From: Acidobacteriota bacterium
Lineage (GTDB): Bacteria > Acidobacteriota > Vicinamibacteria > Vicinamibacterales > UBA2999
DNA: 64,000 bases
NCBI GenBank assembly: GCA_021730945.1
Contig: JAKFYH010000042.1
Span: forward strand, 62,001 to 126,000
Direction: 5' to 3'
The notes under the pieces were generated by a model. That model saw only the letters and a program-made list of their open reading frames with translations, was not told the DNA's origin and did not search any database. Within the stretch, counting starts at the first letter, position 1. Each line of letters opens with the position of its first letter. Made by a program: the position numbers and the translations under genes. Of the stretch, positions 62,296 through 64,000 are shown piece by piece.

Positions 62296-64000
62296 ATGCG
62301 ACGAGCCCTCTTCGCGCTGACCGGAGCCTTCCTGATCATGACCACCTCGTCTGCTCAACAGATTCAGCCCGGCGATCGCCCGTCCGGAAACCTCCGCGGC
62401 ACCAGGTCGCCTGCGGTCGGACGCCACGGCATGATCGCCACCAGCCAGTCGCTGGCCTCTGCCGCCGGACTGAGGGTGCTGCAAGGCGGCGGCAACGCGA
62501 TTGACGCCGCCGTGACCGCCGCGGCCGTGCTGGCGGTCGTCGAGCCCAGCATGAACGGCATTGGCGGCGACCTGCTGGCCATCGTCTACGACGCGAAGAC
62601 GAAGAAGTTGTACGGCCTCGACTCGACCGGACGATCGGCCTACGCCGCCACGCCGGAGGAATTCGCCAGGCGCGGATTGAAGACTGTGCCGGGCAACGGA
62701 CCGCTCTCGGTCGACGTGCCGGGCGTCGTCGAAGGCTGGCACCAGTTGCTGACGCGCTTTGGCACCATCTCGCTGGCCCAGGCACTGGCGCCGGCCATTG
62801 TCCACGCCCGCGACGGCTTCCCGGTGGCCGAGTTGATGGCCAACGAGTGGAAGGACAACGAGAAGTTGCTCGCGCGCGATCCGGCCACCGCGGCGACGTT
62901 CCTGCCGGCGGGAAAGCCCCTGGCGCTGGGCGACATGTTTTCGAATCCGCGGCTGGCGCGCAGCCTGGAGCTCGTCGCCAAGGAGGGCCGCGACGCGTTT
63001 TACAAGGGCGCCCTCGCCCGCGCCATCGTCGCCGACTTGAAGGCACGGGATGGCCTGCTCGACATGCGCGACTTCGCCGAGCACAAGGCCGATTGGGTGG
63101 ACCCGATCGGCGTGAACTATCGCGGCTACGACGTGATGGAGATGCCGCCCAGCACGCAGGGCTTCGTGGCGCTCGAAATGTTGAACATCATGGAGGGGTT
63201 CGACATCAAGGCCCTGGGCCATAACTCGGCCGACTACCTCCACGTCGTGACCGAAGCCAAGCGCATCGCGTTTGCCGATCGCGGCGCCTACCTGGCCGAC
63301 CGCGACCACATGGCGGCCGACATCATGAAGACGCTGCTGTCGAAGGACTACGCGGCCACGCGCCGCAAGCAAATCGACATGAGCAAGGCCGCAGCCAGTT
63401 ACGCCGCCGGCACGGCGGCAGGGGCGGGCCGGACGGCGCCGGACTTTGCCGGCCGCGACCTGGGCGACACCATCTACCTGACCGCGGCCGACGGCAACGG
63501 CAACGTCGTGTCATTCATTCAGTCGCTGTTCAGCGCGTTCGGCGCCGGCTTCGTCGCCGGCGAGACCGGCATTACCCTGCACAATCGCGGATCTGGTTTC
63601 GTACTGACCCCGGGACATCCGAACCAGATCGGTCCTCACAAGCGTCCCCTGCACACGCTGGTGCCGGCCATGGTGATGAAGGACGGCAAGCCGTGGGTGG
63701 CGTTTGGCGTGATGGGCGGCGACAACCAGGCCCAGGCGCACGCGCAGGTCGTCGCCAACTTCGTCGACTTCGGCATGCATGTGCAGGAGGCCGGCGATGC
63801 GGCGCGCATGCGGCACGTGGGCAGCCGGCTGGCCCTGGAGAGCGGCATCGGTGCCGATGTCCGTAGGGCGCTCGAGGCCAGGGGACATACGGTGTCGGAC
63901 GGCCGTGGCCAAATGGGCGGCTACCAGGCGATCTTCATCGATCCCCGGACCGGTGTCATGCTCGGCGGGTCGGACCTTCGAAAAGACGGACTCGCCATCG
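62296..64000 (+). CDS. gamma-glutamyltransferase, 3' end outside window
   Basis: The frame is open from the ATG to the window edge, about 568 residues. A signal peptide ends near 21 (TTSSAQ). The large-subunit signatures are present: VLQGGGNAIDAAVTAAAVL, GIGGDLLAIV, STGRSAYAATPEEF and DVPGVVEGW. The autoprocessing/nucleophile region reads GRDLGDTIYLTAADGNG, with the Thr after Gly-Asp as candidate nucleophile, then SLFSAFGAGF. The family is a periplasmic Ntn-hydrolase that cleaves gamma-glutamyl bonds, for example of glutathione. The usual GTTH motif is altered here to DTIY, so activity should not be assumed identical. Confidence 0.92.
   Translation, partial: MRRALFALTGAFLIMTTSSAQQIQPGDRPSGNLRGTRSPAVGRHGMIATSQSLASAAGLRVLQGGGNAIDAAVTAAAVLAVVEPSMNGIGGDLLAIVYDAKTKKLYGLDSTGRSAYAATPEEFARRGLKTVPGNGPLSVDVPGVVEGWHQLLTRFGTISLAQALAPAIVHARDGFPVAELMANEWKDNEKLLARDPATAATFLPAGKPLALGDMFSNPRLARSLELVAKEGRDAFYKGALARAIVADLKARDGLLDMRDFAEHKADWVDPIGVNYRGYDVMEMPPSTQGFVALEMLNIMEGFDIKALGHNSADYLHVVTEAKRIAFADRGAYLADRDHMAADIMKTLLSKDYAATRRKQIDMSKAAASYAAGTAAGAGRTAPDFAGRDLGDTIYLTAADGNGNVVSFIQSLFSAFGAGFVAGETGITLHNRGSGFVLTPGHPNQIGPHKRPLHTLVPAMVMKDGKPWVAFGVMGGDNQAQAHAQVVANFVDFGMHVQEAGDAARMRHVGSRLALESGIGADVRRALEARGHTVSDGRGQMGGYQAIFIDPRTGVMLGGSDLRKDGLAI

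Overview
The window is high-GC, densely coded DNA from a Gram-negative bacterium. Several gene families point to Acidobacteriota, most likely a Vicinamibacteria-type soil lineage. These are two von Willebrand-A proteins of the acidobacterial type, a PadR regulator next to a large MacB/FtsX-like permease with an N-terminal prefix domain (ADOP type), a TonB receptor with a carboxypeptidase-regulatory-like domain, a DUF1800/DUF1501 pair and many secreted peptidases. No rRNA, tRNA, CRISPR array or insertion sequence was seen. The first gene (TonB receptor) and the last (gamma-glutamyltransferase) run off the window. The taxonomic call is inference.

Layout. 1-8 kb: TonB receptor, a cytochrome c plus cupredoxin-like secreted pair, a PQQ-type propeller, a TolB-like propeller and an M28 peptidase. 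8-15 kb: Rieske ferredoxin, small secreted protein, fused alpha-beta 2-oxoacid dehydrogenase E1, LytS-type kinase with LytTR regulator, M19 dipeptidase. 15-20 kb: PadR/ADOP permease operon, two tandem ICMT-like methyltransferases, a 37-residue ORF. 20-27 kb: class C-type serine hydrolase, class A-type serine hydrolase coupled to an M14 peptidase, remnant of a NarL/LuxR response regulator, OsmC, nuclear transport factor 2-like protein, VapBC. 27-41 kb: fused aconitase-family enzyme in swivel-first order, second M28 peptidase, two unknown secreted proteins, MATE pump coupled to an amidohydrolase, cupin with a lysine-rich tail, DUF1028, VWA protein, M3 peptidase. 41-52 kb: Rieske/DUF1800/DUF1501 cluster, porin, and a minus-strand operon of M20 hydrolase, MBL hydrolase and BNR propeller, then a third methyltransferase and DUF2721. 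52-64 kb: quinone oxidoreductase, DsbA-like protein, second VWA protein, and a minus-strand molybdo/tungsto-enzyme operon (AOR, MoaD, three-subunit xanthine-dehydrogenase-type hydroxylase, secreted partner), then gamma-glutamyltransferase.

Functionally the region looks like part of a peptide-scavenging lifestyle. About ten exported or peptide-directed hydrolases lie among export-related and redox genes.

Two genome-wide signals stand out. First, several unrelated families of short dispersed repeats sit between genes and inside reading frames, where they encode signal peptides, N-terminal extensions, linkers or C-termini. One family is built from hairpins whose stems differ from unit to unit yet are always self-complementary. 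Second, at least fourteen genes have a TANNNT -10 hexamer ending six to eight bases before the start codon, which predicts widespread leaderless transcription.
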